Shown here: positions 8,177 through 15,778 of the stretch, piece by piece
Position numbering within the stretch: the first letter of the stretch is position 1
How the letters are laid out: the number at the start of each line of letters is the position of its first letter
From: Bacteroidales bacterium
GTDB lineage: Bacteria > Bacteroidota > Bacteroidia > Bacteroidales > VadinHA17
DNA: 23,036 nucleotides
Direction of reading: 5' to 3'
NCBI GenBank assembly: GCA_012514255.1
Contig: JAAZAP010000028.1
Span: forward strand, 1 to 23,036
Translations under genes and position numbers: made by a program
The notes under the pieces: generated by a model
What the model was told of the DNA's origin: nothing
The model's database searches: none
Seen by the model: only the letters and a program-made list of their open reading frames with translations

Positions 8177-10934
8177 CCAGGAATTTCTTTGCTGCCTTTT
8201 TCATCTTCTTGACATTCAGCTTATTCAGTATATCTGCGTAGTTCCCGTTGTCATTTCTGTCTATTCCGTTGAGGTAGTAGTTACGAACGGTATTTGCCCA
8301 GTAGCTGTTATGCTCACGTTCTTCCTCGCGTGTCTTCAACATATTGCTGACCGTTTTTTCGACGTCAATCTGCCTGGGACCGTTTTTGGCAATATCCTCC
8401 AGCTCTTTATAGATAATGGCTTTCAGCTCCTGAGCTCTTTCCGGGTTGCATTCAAATGCTATCATGAGCATTGATTTTTCATCTGGTCGTTTCTGGGTTG
8501 AAGCATTGATGGAGACCCCGTAGGTACCACCCTCCTCTTCACGTACCTTTTCAGTGTAGACGAGGTCAAGGATGCCCTTCAGCACATCCATAGCCAGGTA
8601 TTCGGAAGGTTTGTATTTCGAATCTGCGCTGTAACTCATGATCACTGTTGCCTTGGGTACAGTAAGTGGTATGGGTATTTCCTTCCTGACGGTTCCCTCA
8701 GGCTGATTCATGCCCAGGTTCCGGTATGTTTCAGTCTGGTACTTCGAGGGGAGTGAACCGATATAGAGCGAAGCCATCTCACGGGCAACTGCCTCATCTA
8801 CATTGCCTGTAATGAAGAAGGTGAATGAAGAAGCATCGTCAAATGCAGTCTGATAGATGTAGTTGATATCCTCGTATCTCAGGAGCTTCATCGATTCAGG
8901 GGTCAGGAGGAATGTTCTCGGGTGGTACCCGGACATATTCATCTGGAGGCTGTCAGACATGATCTTGTTCGGGTCTTTCTGCATCATGGTGATTACTGCT
9001 GTAAATCTTCCGATGATGGCATCATATGCCTCCTTATTGAAGTTGGGACGGGCGAAGCGGAGATACAGAAGCTGCATCATCGTCTCAAAATCCTTCGGAG
9101 TAGAAGATCCTGATATTGTCTGCATGGTCTCCTGTATACCCAGTGAGACCGAGGCTTTCTTTCCTGCAAGCAACTTGGTCAACGCCACGTTGTCATATTC
9201 TCCCGCGCCGTACATTGAAATTACCTGCGGGAAGAGGTTCAGGGCGGGTTCAAGTGAATCAGGGTAGAATGATGATCCACCGAAGGCGTAACCGCTAATG
9301 GTCACATTGTCCTTTTCATAATCAGCATGTCTGAAGACCACCCTGGCGCCGTTGGCCAGTGTCCATTCTGTGGCACCAAACTGAGGCAGCGAGACGGTTT
9401 TGATTATCTCAGACCCTTTAAGCTCCCCGGATATGAGGTCTGTTCCTCCGGTGACATCCTCATAGGGTTTGATGTCGGCCGCTGCCACCTTTTCAATTAT
9501 GGCTATTGCCTCGGCTTCCGTCATGTGTTCCTTGTCATCCGGTCCCTGGATATAGATGAACCTGTTATCATCCTTCACCAGCTCCTGCAGCCTGGAGTTC
9601 ACCTCTTTCACGGTTATCTCCGGGAGTAACTTCTTGTAATAATCATACTGGAGATCAAGAGAAGGCAGGGGTTCCCCGGTAAGGAAGTGATCCCTGATCT
9701 GCGCAGCCCAGTCATCATTGCTGATCTTGTCTTTCTGCTTATAGAGATTTTCAAAATCGGATAGCATCTCAGCTCTTGCCCTGTTCAGCTCTCCCTGGGT
9801 AAATCCGTGCCGGCGGGCACGCTCCAGTTCTGTCACGGCAGCTTCAAACCCCCTGGCTTCCTGGCCATCATTGGTATATGCTGCCAGGGTCAGTGCATTA
9901 TAGTTCCTTGGAAGGTCTGCAGAGTAGCTCAGGCCTCCCGCGATAAAGGGAGGCGTTCCTTTCTGTACTATCTCACTGAAACGGTTGTTCATCATGGTGT
10001 TCATGAGCGATGTGACATAACCTTCACGGATATAGTCCAGATCCCTCTCCCTCCTGTCCGGTTCACGGTCAAGGGTCATAAGGCTCACGGTTGTCCTCGG
10101 GGCTTCCGGGTCAGTAACAAGCAGATATTTTGTACCTTCCTTTGGGGTGAGGAGGTTTTCAGGCCTGGGTAACGGATTCTCTATGGCCGGGATAGGAGAG
10201 AAGATCTTTTTGATCTTTGCTTCAACCTCATCCATGTTAAAGTCGCCCACCACCGCTATGGCCTGCAGATCAGTACGGTACCAGTCGTGGTAGAAGGCCC
10301 GCAGTGTCTCAGGGTCAAAATTATTGATCACGGCGGTGTCACCTATAATATCACGTTTGGCATACATCGATCCTTCGTAAACCACCGGCAGCATCTGTGT
10401 CAGCATTCTCCACTGGGCATTTCGCCTGCTGCGCCACTCCTCCAGGATGACACCCCGTTCCTTGTTGATCTCTTCCTCGTCCAGAGTCAGAAAATCAGAC
10501 CAGTCGGCCAGGATCATCAGACAGGTATCAATCAGACCCGGCTTATCCACAGGGACATCACTGAGATTATAGACGGTTTCGTCAAAGCTGGTGTAGGCGT
10601 TGATGTTGCGGCCAAAAGCCACCCCGTGTTTCTCCAGGGTGCTTAGCAGGGTTTTGCCCGGGAAGTGTTTTGTGCCATTGAAAGCCATATGCTCCAGGAA
10701 GTGTGCCAGGCCGTTCTGGTTATCCTCTTCGAGGATGGCGCCCACGTTCTGGATGATGTAATAGCTGGCCCTGCCGGCAGGTTCCGTGTTGTGACGGATG
10801 TAGTAGGTAAGGCCGTTGTCAAGCTTACCGATCCGGTAGTCCGGATCAACAGGTACCTGTCCACCCTGAGGGGGTGCAGCATTGATAAGCAATGCTGAAA
10901 GAACAAGTAATGATGCGAGAACAATTTTTTTCAT
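8130..10934 (-). CDS. M16 family zinc peptidase (pitrilysin/insulinase type)
   Basis: A full-length 934-residue two-lobed M16 peptidase, exported to the periplasm by an N-terminal signal (KKIVLASLLVLSALLINA). The inverted zinc site is intact: HFLEHMAFNG gives His78, catalytic Glu81 and His82, and Glu159 in NKERGVILEEWR lies 77 residues after the second His, the same spacing as in E. coli pitrilysin. The C-terminal half repeats the fold without a zinc site and contains the substrate-binding segment EEGGTYGVSI near the end, usual for the inactive lobe. Such enzymes degrade peptides held in a closed chamber. The gene starts 18 nt after a beta-barrel remnant and may share its promoter. Its 3' end overlaps the convergent alpha/beta hydrolase gene by 47 nt. 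Confidence 0.95.
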   Translation of the reverse strand: MKKIVLASLLVLSALLINAAPPQGGQVPVDPDYRIGKLDNGLTYYIRHNTEPAGRASYYIIQNVGAILEEDNQNGLAHFLEHMAFNGTKHFPGKTLLSTLEKHGVAFGRNINAYTSFDETVYNLSDVPVDKPGLIDTCLMILADWSDFLTLDEEEINKERGVILEEWRSRRNAQWRMLTQMLPVVYEGSMYAKRDIIGDTAVINNFDPETLRAFYHDWYRTDLQAIAVVGDFNMDEVEAKIKKIFSPIPAIENPLPRPENLLTPKEGTKYLLVTDPEAPRTTVSLMTLDREPDRRERDLDYIREGYVTSLMNTMMNNRFSEIVQKGTPPFIAGGLSYSADLPRNYNALTLAAYTNDGQEARGFEAAVTELERARRHGFTQGELNRARAEMLSDFENLYKQKDKISNDDWAAQIRDHFLTGEPLPSLDLQYDYYKKLLPEITVKEVNSRLQELVKDDNRFIYIQGPDDKEHMTEAEAIAIIEKVAAADIKPYEDVTGGTDLISGELKGSEIIKTVSLPQFGATEWTLANGARVVFRHADYEKDNVTISGYAFGGSSFYPDSLEPALNLFPQVISMYGAGEYDNVALTKLLAGKKASVSLGIQETMQTISGSSTPKDFETMMQLLYLRFARPNFNKEAYDAIIGRFTAVITMMQKDPNKIMSDSLQMNMSGYHPRTFLLTPESMKLLRYEDINYIYQTAFDDASSFTFFITGNVDEAVAREMASLYIGSLPSKYQTETYRNLGMNQPEGTVRKEIPIPLTVPKATVIMSYSADSKYKPSEYLAMDVLKGILDLVYTEKVREEEGGTYGVSINASTQKRPDEKSMLMIAFECNPERAQELKAIIYKELEDIAKNGPRQIDVEKTVSNMLKTREEEREHNSYWANTVRNYYLNGIDRNDNGNYADILNKLNVKKMKKAAKKFLAKADLLEMVFVPEKK

Positions 10935-10952
10935 CAGACAGATTTTTTTTGA

Positions 10953-11213
10953 TTAGAGAATTATTTCTGTTGTATGTGTGAATCCGGAACTGATTAAGAA
11001 TGAGCCTGCTGCCAGGCTGGCCAGATAGTCATAACGGAGATCAAGGAAGACAGAGTATTTCTCAGAGAGCCTGTAATCAAGCCCTCCTCCTGCTGTAAAT
11101 CCGGGCTGCACCTTCATGACGAATGCGGAATAGTCAGACACGGGAATTACGGGGATTCCGTCAAGCGATTCCTGGCGGAGAATAAGATCAGACAAAAGAA
11201 AGATTCGTTTCAT
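10953..11213 (-). pseudogene. Outer-membrane beta-barrel remnant or short ORF
   Basis: An 86-codon frame whose middle part (PGFTAGGGLDYRLSEKYSVF followed by LDLRYDY) looks like consecutive strands of a Bacteroidota outer-membrane beta-barrel of the porin/PorT-like sort. Such proteins usually run to 170-250 residues with 8 or more strands; here there is room for only two or three, the N-terminus lacks a convincing signal peptide, and the last residue is Leu instead of the usual aromatic. The simplest reading is a deletion remnant of a barrel gene. A -7 promoter element lies upstream at 11252-11259 and the M16 gene starts 18 nt downstream, so the remnant may persist as the leader of the peptidase transcript. 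A genuine small protein cannot be excluded. Confidence 0.42.
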
Positions 11214-11251
11214 TTAGTCAAAAAGTATTCAGAATGATCACAGACCATTAT

Positions 11252-11259
11252 CAAAGATA
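11252..11259 (-). promoter_or_regulatory. Bacteroidetes -7 element for the remnant-M16 unit
   Basis: On the minus strand this reads TATCTTTG, an exact TAnnTTTG match, about 38 nt before the ATG at 11213. No TTTG is seen 19-21 nt further upstream, so the -33 half is missing or weak. Surrounding bases are AT-rich. Confidence 0.45.
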
Positions 11260-11312
11260 TAAAGAAAAATTATATTTAGGATGATCCGGGCGTTTATTAC
11301 TGGGCCGGAGGA

Positions 11313-11927
11313 TCAAAAAAGACCGTGCAGCTCGGCATTTATCCTGTCAATAACCTCACTCAGATGTTCCTTGTTCTCAGGGAAGTCATAATAATCAGCC
11401 TCCAGGATAAGGAGCTTGCCGAGTTTGTATGATTCTATCCATGCCTCATAACGCTCATTCAGCCGCTTGAGGTAATCAAGCCTGATGGAGCTCTCATATT
11501 CGCGTCCCCGTTTCTGTATCTGGTTTACAAGGGTGGGCACGGAAGCTCTGAGGTAAAGAAGCAGGTCGGGCGGCTTTATGAGTGAGCTCATCAGTTTAAA
11601 GAGGGAGAAGTAGTTTTCGAAGTCACGTGTTGACATCAGCCCCATTGCGTGGAGGTTGGGAGCAAAGATATAGGCGTCTTCGTATATGGTACGGTCCTGT
11701 ACGATTGTGTTTTCTGCTTTCTTGATCTCGAGTACCTGGCTGAAGCGGGAATTGAGAAAGTAAATCTGGAGGTTAAATGACCACCGCTGCATGTCCTCAT
11801 AAAAATCATTCAGGTAAGGATTGTCATCGACGTCCTCGTAATGAGCCTGCCAGCCGTAATGTTTGGAGAGCAGTCCGGCCAGAGTTGTTTTGCCTGATCC
11901 GATGTTACCTGCTATGGCTATATGCAT
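11313..11927 (-). CDS. Deoxynucleoside kinase (deoxyadenosine/deoxyguanosine type)
   Basis: Salvage enzyme that phosphorylates deoxynucleosides to their monophosphates in the cytoplasm. The 204 residues are normal for bacterial dAK/dGK-type kinases. The P-loop GNIGSGKTT is at residues 7-15, YEDVDDNPYL (30-39) holds the family's substrate-proximal acidic residues, and QDRTIYEDAYIFA (77-89) carries the Asp-Arg pair that in this family contacts substrate and phosphate. RGREYE (140-145) is the arginine-rich LID. Whether it prefers dAdo, dGuo or dCyd cannot be read from sequence. It follows the GH3-family gene by 76 nt on the same strand and is followed by 99 nt without a convincing terminator. 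An AT-rich TATATTTA upstream lacks the final G of a good -7 box. Confidence 0.9.
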   Translation of the reverse strand: MHIAIAGNIGSGKTTLAGLLSKHYGWQAHYEDVDDNPYLNDFYEDMQRWSFNLQIYFLNSRFSQVLEIKKAENTIVQDRTIYEDAYIFAPNLHAMGLMSTRDFENYFSLFKLMSSLIKPPDLLLYLRASVPTLVNQIQKRGREYESSIRLDYLKRLNERYEAWIESYKLGKLLILEADYYDFPENKEHLSEVIDRINAELHGLF

Positions 11928-12003
11928 AAAAAATGACTATTTATTTCCGAGCCTAAATATATGAAAAAGGGGAGGAGAAGAGGCTGCTGTTGATAAAAAG
12001 ATT

Positions 12004-13518
12004 TCAGATACCTGCTGTTTTCAATACACTCTCAATGAAATCCCTGTTATTGGATAGCCGTGGCATCTTATTCTGGCCGCCCAGCTTGTCTCTCTCCCTG
12101 AACCATTTGTAGAATGTGCCCCGGGGAACGACCCTTATAACCGGGGGTGCCAGGGTCAGGTCCTTGTACCGTTTAGCCTCATAGTCAGAATTGAGTGACT
12201 TAAGGGTGGCGTCAAGAATCTCTGTAAAGTGCCCGGCATCATCGGGAGCTCTTTCAAATTCTATCACCCATTCGTGTGCTCCCCGGCCCTCGTCTCCCAT
12301 GTAAACAGGTCCTGCCGTGTATTCAATAATACTGGCATTCGTACCTGCGCAGGCTTTTTCAAGGGCTTTTTCCGCGTTGTCAATAATAACCTCTTCGCCG
12401 AAGGCATTGATAAAGAACCTGGTGCGCCCGGTAATCCTGATCTTGTGAGGGAAAAGGCTGGTGAACTCAACAGTATCACCGATCATATATCTCCACAGGC
12501 CACAATCCGTTGAGATGACAACGGCATAGTTAACCCCCTTTTCAACCTCTCCGATGGTCAGGGTGCGGGGATTGTCATCTCCGTCTTCACCGGCAGGGAT
12601 AAATTCATAAAAGATACCATAATCGAGCATCAGGAGCATTGAGCTGTCGGCAAGGTCATCCTGGATGGCGAAGAAGCCTTCGGAAGCATTATATGTCTCC
12701 ATGTAATGCATCTTCGGACCGGGAAGCAGCTTCCCGTACTGTTCCCGGTACGGGGCGAAGCTGACTCCCCCATGAAAGAAGACCTCAAGATTGGGCCATA
12801 CCTTGTGGAGATCTGACTTGCCGGTGGTTTTGAGAATATGGCGGATCAGCACCAGGTACCAGGATGGTACTCCGGAGATACTGGTGATGTTCATATCAAC
12901 AGTTTTCTCGGTTATCATCCTCATCTTTTCCTCAAAATCCTCAATGAGGGCGATGCGTGCAGGAGGAGTACGGATGAGCTCTGTATATCCCGGTGCATTT
13001 TCAATCAGGATGGCTGAAAGATCGCCGAAGAGGGAATTGTTGCTGAAACTGTTTATCTGATGACTGCCACCAAGTGTGAGCCCTTTGCCGAGAAAGATCT
13101 TCGTGGCGGGATTGCATGCAGTGTACAACACCAGGCAGTCCTTCGCACCCCGGTAATGAGTATCTTCAAGTGACTCACGGGTTATTGGGATGAATTTACT
13201 CTTTGTGGTTGTGGTTCCGGACGACTTGGCAAACCACCTGACCTCTCCAGGCCACAGAAGATTCTTTTCGCCAGCCCTCAGTCTCTCAACCCAGGGGACC
13301 ATCTCCTCATAGGTCTGAAGTGGCACGTTTTCGCAATATTTCCTGTAACCGTCAATTGAATGGTAGCCATGCTTCTCCCCCCACAGGGTATCCCGACTCT
13401 TCAATATCAGGCGTTGCAAAACCTCGCGCTGTGTCTCTTCAGGGTATTTTCTGAAGAGTTCAATCTGGGATAGACGTTTGGTGTTAATCCATTTGATGAC
13501 GGAAGGGATGAATGGCAT
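12004..13518 (-). CDS. GH3 auxin-responsive-promoter-type adenylating enzyme
   Basis: A cytoplasmic enzyme of the ANL-like GH3 fold, which in plants adenylates carboxylic acids (jasmonate, auxin) and transfers them to amino acids. The three nucleotide-binding motifs are present: SSGTT at 105-109 (in WFAKSSGTTTTKSKFIP), YNASEG at 282-287 and WRYMIGD at 348-354, numbered from a TTG at 13536. The ATG at 13518 (MPFIPSVIKW) is preferred because the TTG lies inside a -7 promoter box and because relatives begin close to this point; it gives 504 residues. The bacterial substrate is unknown; plant hormones are not implied. It sits 40 nt after recO and before the deoxynucleoside kinase, with no obvious pathway link to either. 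Confidence 0.88.
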   Translation of the reverse strand: MPFIPSVIKWINTKRLSQIELFRKYPEETQREVLQRLILKSRDTLWGEKHGYHSIDGYRKYCENVPLQTYEEMVPWVERLRAGEKNLLWPGEVRWFAKSSGTTTTKSKFIPITRESLEDTHYRGAKDCLVLYTACNPATKIFLGKGLTLGGSHQINSFSNNSLFGDLSAILIENAPGYTELIRTPPARIALIEDFEEKMRMITEKTVDMNITSISGVPSWYLVLIRHILKTTGKSDLHKVWPNLEVFFHGGVSFAPYREQYGKLLPGPKMHYMETYNASEGFFAIQDDLADSSMLLMLDYGIFYEFIPAGEDGDDNPRTLTIGEVEKGVNYAVVISTDCGLWRYMIGDTVEFTSLFPHKIRITGRTRFFINAFGEEVIIDNAEKALEKACAGTNASIIEYTAGPVYMGDEGRGAHEWVIEFERAPDDAGHFTEILDATLKSLNSDYEAKRYKDLTLAPPVIRVVPRGTFYKWFRERDKLGGQNKMPRLSNNRDFIESVLKTAGI

Positions 13519-13533
13519 CTGTTCAGTTTTGTT

Positions 13534-13541
13534 CAAAGATA
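13534..13541 (-). promoter_or_regulatory. -7 element for the GH3-family gene
   Basis: The minus strand reads TATCTTTG, an exact TAnnTTTG match, 15 nt before the ATG at 13518. Its last three bases are the TTG that would be the alternative start, so this promoter, if real, rules that start out. The leader would be about 10 nt. No clear -33 TTTG is seen. Confidence 0.45.
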
Positions 13542-13558
13542 GCTAAAGAGTGATGATT

Positions 13559-14287
13559 TTATTTGAAAATATCCTTCAGGACCTGCAGGGAACGGATCTC
13601 CCTGATGCCTGCAAGATGAAGGCTGTAATATCTCAGCAGACTGGTCAGGAGGAGAGTGCGCTCGTCACCGGAAAGCCGGAGTGTACCAATATCCTCCGCA
13701 GACATCTGCAACAGACGGTTCAGAACCCCGGCGCCGGCATGGTCAAGAAAGTCGGGATGCATTGGCTGCTGCGGGGTGAATTGTCCGGTGAGCATATCAA
13801 AAAAACAGTTGGTCATGGAAGTGTGTGTCGGACCTATCCCCGCATAGTCAGTGAAGGCTACAAGAAACCATAGGTGAAAATTGCTGGTACCGGTGGTCAT
13901 CTCGTCAAGAGAGATAACAGATGATTCAATGAAATTAAAGAGGAGCCTGTTCACATCTTCCTCCCTGATGATGCTGTGAAGGATCTCACTGATGAACATG
14001 GCCACGGATGTACGGTTGATATCACCGTAGATCCGTTTTGGAATGTAGGCCAGGGTCATTTCCTTAAGATTCTGGACCTCTCTTTTGTCATTGTAATAGA
14101 GTTCAAGGTTAAAGATACCGAGTGGCTGGAAGTAGCTGAACCTGGTTCTGCCACGCCTTGAGGATATGCCTTTGACCATCACTGCCAGACGTCCATACTC
14201 CTGGGTATAGAAATGGGCAATGAGGGAACTGTCAGAGTATCTCACATGGTGAATCAATATGGCTTTTGTCCTTGTCAGCATCTTCAT
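13559..14287 (-). CDS. recO: DNA repair protein RecO
   Basis: Cytoplasmic recombination mediator that, with RecR, loads RecA on SSB-coated DNA and anneals single strands. The OB-fold N-terminus is recognisable (MLTRTKAILIHHVRYSDSSL, then GRLAVMVKGISSRRGRTRFS), followed by the helical middle (FISEILHSIIREEDVNRLLF) and the Bacteroidetes-type ending LLRYYSLHLAG with SLQVLKDIFK. No zinc-finger cysteine quartet is visible, as is common in this phylum. A GTG at 14296 is possible but the ATG at 14287 or 14281 agrees better with relatives and with a -7 element at 14299-14306. The length of about 242 residues is normal. It is divergent from the cyclase gene at 14384 and lies upstream of the GH3-family gene. 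Confidence 0.93.
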   Translation of the reverse strand: MKMLTRTKAILIHHVRYSDSSLIAHFYTQEYGRLAVMVKGISSRRGRTRFSYFQPLGIFNLELYYNDKREVQNLKEMTLAYIPKRIYGDINRTSVAMFISEILHSIIREEDVNRLLFNFIESSVISLDEMTTGTSNFHLWFLVAFTDYAGIGPTHTSMTNCFFDMLTGQFTPQQPMHPDFLDHAGAGVLNRLLQMSAEDIGTLRLSGDERTLLLTSLLRYYSLHLAGIREIRSLQVLKDIFK

Positions 14288-14298
14288 ATCTGTCACCT

Positions 14299-14306
14299 CA
14301 AATGTA
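14299..14306 (-). promoter_or_regulatory. -7 element for recO
   Basis: The minus strand reads TACATTTG, an exact TAnnTTTG match, 11 nt upstream of the ATG at 14287. The implied leader is very short (about 5-13 nt depending on which ATG is used). No TTTG lies at the right -33 distance. Confidence 0.42.
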
Positions 14307-14383
14307 TTAAAGTTTCATTACAGCATACTGCGAAGCTGCCTGCGGAGTTTATAAGTTAATACATTTACTTTAGGTTAAGAAAG

Positions 14384-15778
14384 ATGGAATCAGCATCCAG
14401 AGATCAGCTTCTAAAGAGAATAGCAAGGCTCGTTCGCCAGAACAAGGAGCTTGAGGAGCAGGTGAAAAAGCTTGAACGGGAGAAGGAGAGGCTGCTTGAA
14501 ACCACAGTTAAGTACAAGCTTCTTGTTGAGGGCAATGAACTCAGGGGACTGAAAGTGGCAGAGGAAGAGAAAACCCTTAAGTTCAACATGGTCACGGTTC
14601 TCTTTGCTGACATCCGAAGCTTTTCAGGTCTCACTGATGAGATGGACTCCGGGGCGGTGATGGATGAGCTGGATGAAATATTCTTTGAATTTGACCGGAT
14701 AACAGGCAAGTATCATGTTGAAAAGATCAGGACCATTGGCGATACTTACATGTGCGCCGGCGGAATACCTGAAAAAAATATTACCAACCCCGTGGAGGTA
14801 GTCATGGCTGCAGTGGAACTGAGGCGGTTCATCAGGGAATACGAGGCTGCACGCAGGGGCAGTGAGCGGATATGGAATCTCAAGATCGGTATACATACCG
14901 GACCTGTATCCGCAACCATATCAGGCAAAAACAGGGTATCCTATGATATCAAGGGGCGTGCAGTGAACACGGCTAGCCGGATACAGGGTGCTTCTGAGAG
15001 AGATGCGATACTTGTTTCGGTGATGACCTATGAACTGGTAAAAGAGTTCTTCAACTGTGAATATTTCGGCAAGTTGCCGGTAAAATATACCGGCAACATT
15101 CAGATGTACCAGGTTGAGGGTCTGTTGCCCGGCCTCTGTGTTGACGGCAACACGGCTCTTCCCAATGATGCCTTCAGGGTCAAGTTCGGGCTCATACAAT
15201 TCACCGATATACAGGAGGTCATTCTTGACAAGCTGGAGAGGGAGCTTCCCGACTTCCTGTTCTACCATAACGTCAAGCATACGGTTGATGTGGTTACTGA
15301 GGTGGAACTGATAGGGTGGGCAGAAGGATGCACCGATGAAGAGATACTGCTGCTCAAGACGGCTGCGCTGTTCCACGATGTTGGCCATACCGTCTCATAT
15401 GACGACCATGAGTACCAGGGGACGCTCCTGGCCCACAAAATGCTGCCTGCATACGGGTATACTGATGATCAGATTGAACGTATCTGCAAAATCATCATGT
15501 CAACAAAACTACCACCCAGGCCCACAGACCTTCTTGAACAGATAATATGCGATTCTGACCTTGACTACCTGGGCAGGAGCGATTTCATTCCGGTATCAAA
15601 CACTCTTTATGAGGAACTGAAGGCACAGGATAAGATCATCAGCCTTAATGACTGGAACAGGCTTCAGGTCAAGTTCATCTCCGGCCATCAGTATTTTACT
15701 GCCACGGCGCGCCGGCTGAGAGAGGTAAATAAAAAACTGCAGATAGAGAGGATCCAGAGTCTTATCAACGGAGACTGA
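14384..15778 (+). CDS. Soluble class III nucleotide cyclase fused to an intact HD domain
   Basis: A 464-residue cytoplasmic protein in three parts: an N-terminal coiled coil (about 5-60), a class III cyclase domain (about 68-247) and a C-terminal HD-type domain (about 285-450). Cyclase residues: metal-binding Asp76 (LFADIRSFS) and Asp120 (TIGD), Asp188 (SYDIKG), Asn195 and Arg199 (VNTASR). The adenine-selecting Lys before the second Asp is Arg116 (KIRTIGD), and the usual Trp after Asp188 is Lys190. The HD domain keeps a full set of candidate ligands: His295/His299 (YHNVKHT), His331-Asp332 (LFHDVGH), His342 (DDHEYQG) and Asp392 (CDSDLDYLG), resembling cyclic-nucleotide or other phosphohydrolases. 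It may therefore both make and destroy a cyclic nucleotide. The stop abuts the convergent porZ stop with no gap. It has a paralogue at 18815-20665. Confidence 0.88.
   Translation: MESASRDQLLKRIARLVRQNKELEEQVKKLEREKERLLETTVKYKLLVEGNELRGLKVAEEEKTLKFNMVTVLFADIRSFSGLTDEMDSGAVMDELDEIFFEFDRITGKYHVEKIRTIGDTYMCAGGIPEKNITNPVEVVMAAVELRRFIREYEAARRGSERIWNLKIGIHTGPVSATISGKNRVSYDIKGRAVNTASRIQGASERDAILVSVMTYELVKEFFNCEYFGKLPVKYTGNIQMYQVEGLLPGLCVDGNTALPNDAFRVKFGLIQFTDIQEVILDKLERELPDFLFYHNVKHTVDVVTEVELIGWAEGCTDEEILLLKTAALFHDVGHTVSYDDHEYQGTLLAHKMLPAYGYTDDQIERICKIIMSTKLPPRPTDLLEQIICDSDLDYLGRSDFIPVSNTLYEELKAQDKIISLNDWNRLQVKFISGHQYFTATARRLREVNKKLQIERIQSLINGD

Noticed and set aside
11283..11314. Inverted GATCC/GGATC repeat after the deoxynucleoside kinase stop, considered as its terminator.
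   Set aside because: Only 5 bp pair before a bulge, and the T-run on the minus strand lies before the stem, not after it.
13519..13536. TTG at 13536 as start of the GH3-family protein, giving six extra residues.
   Set aside because: The TTG forms the end of the TATCTTTG promoter box, and ATG at 13518 fits the family start.
14921..15388. 155-codon antisense frame within the soluble cyclase gene.
   Set aside because: It covers the strongly conserved cyclase and HD domain coding sequence in the opposite frame and has no recognisable domain.
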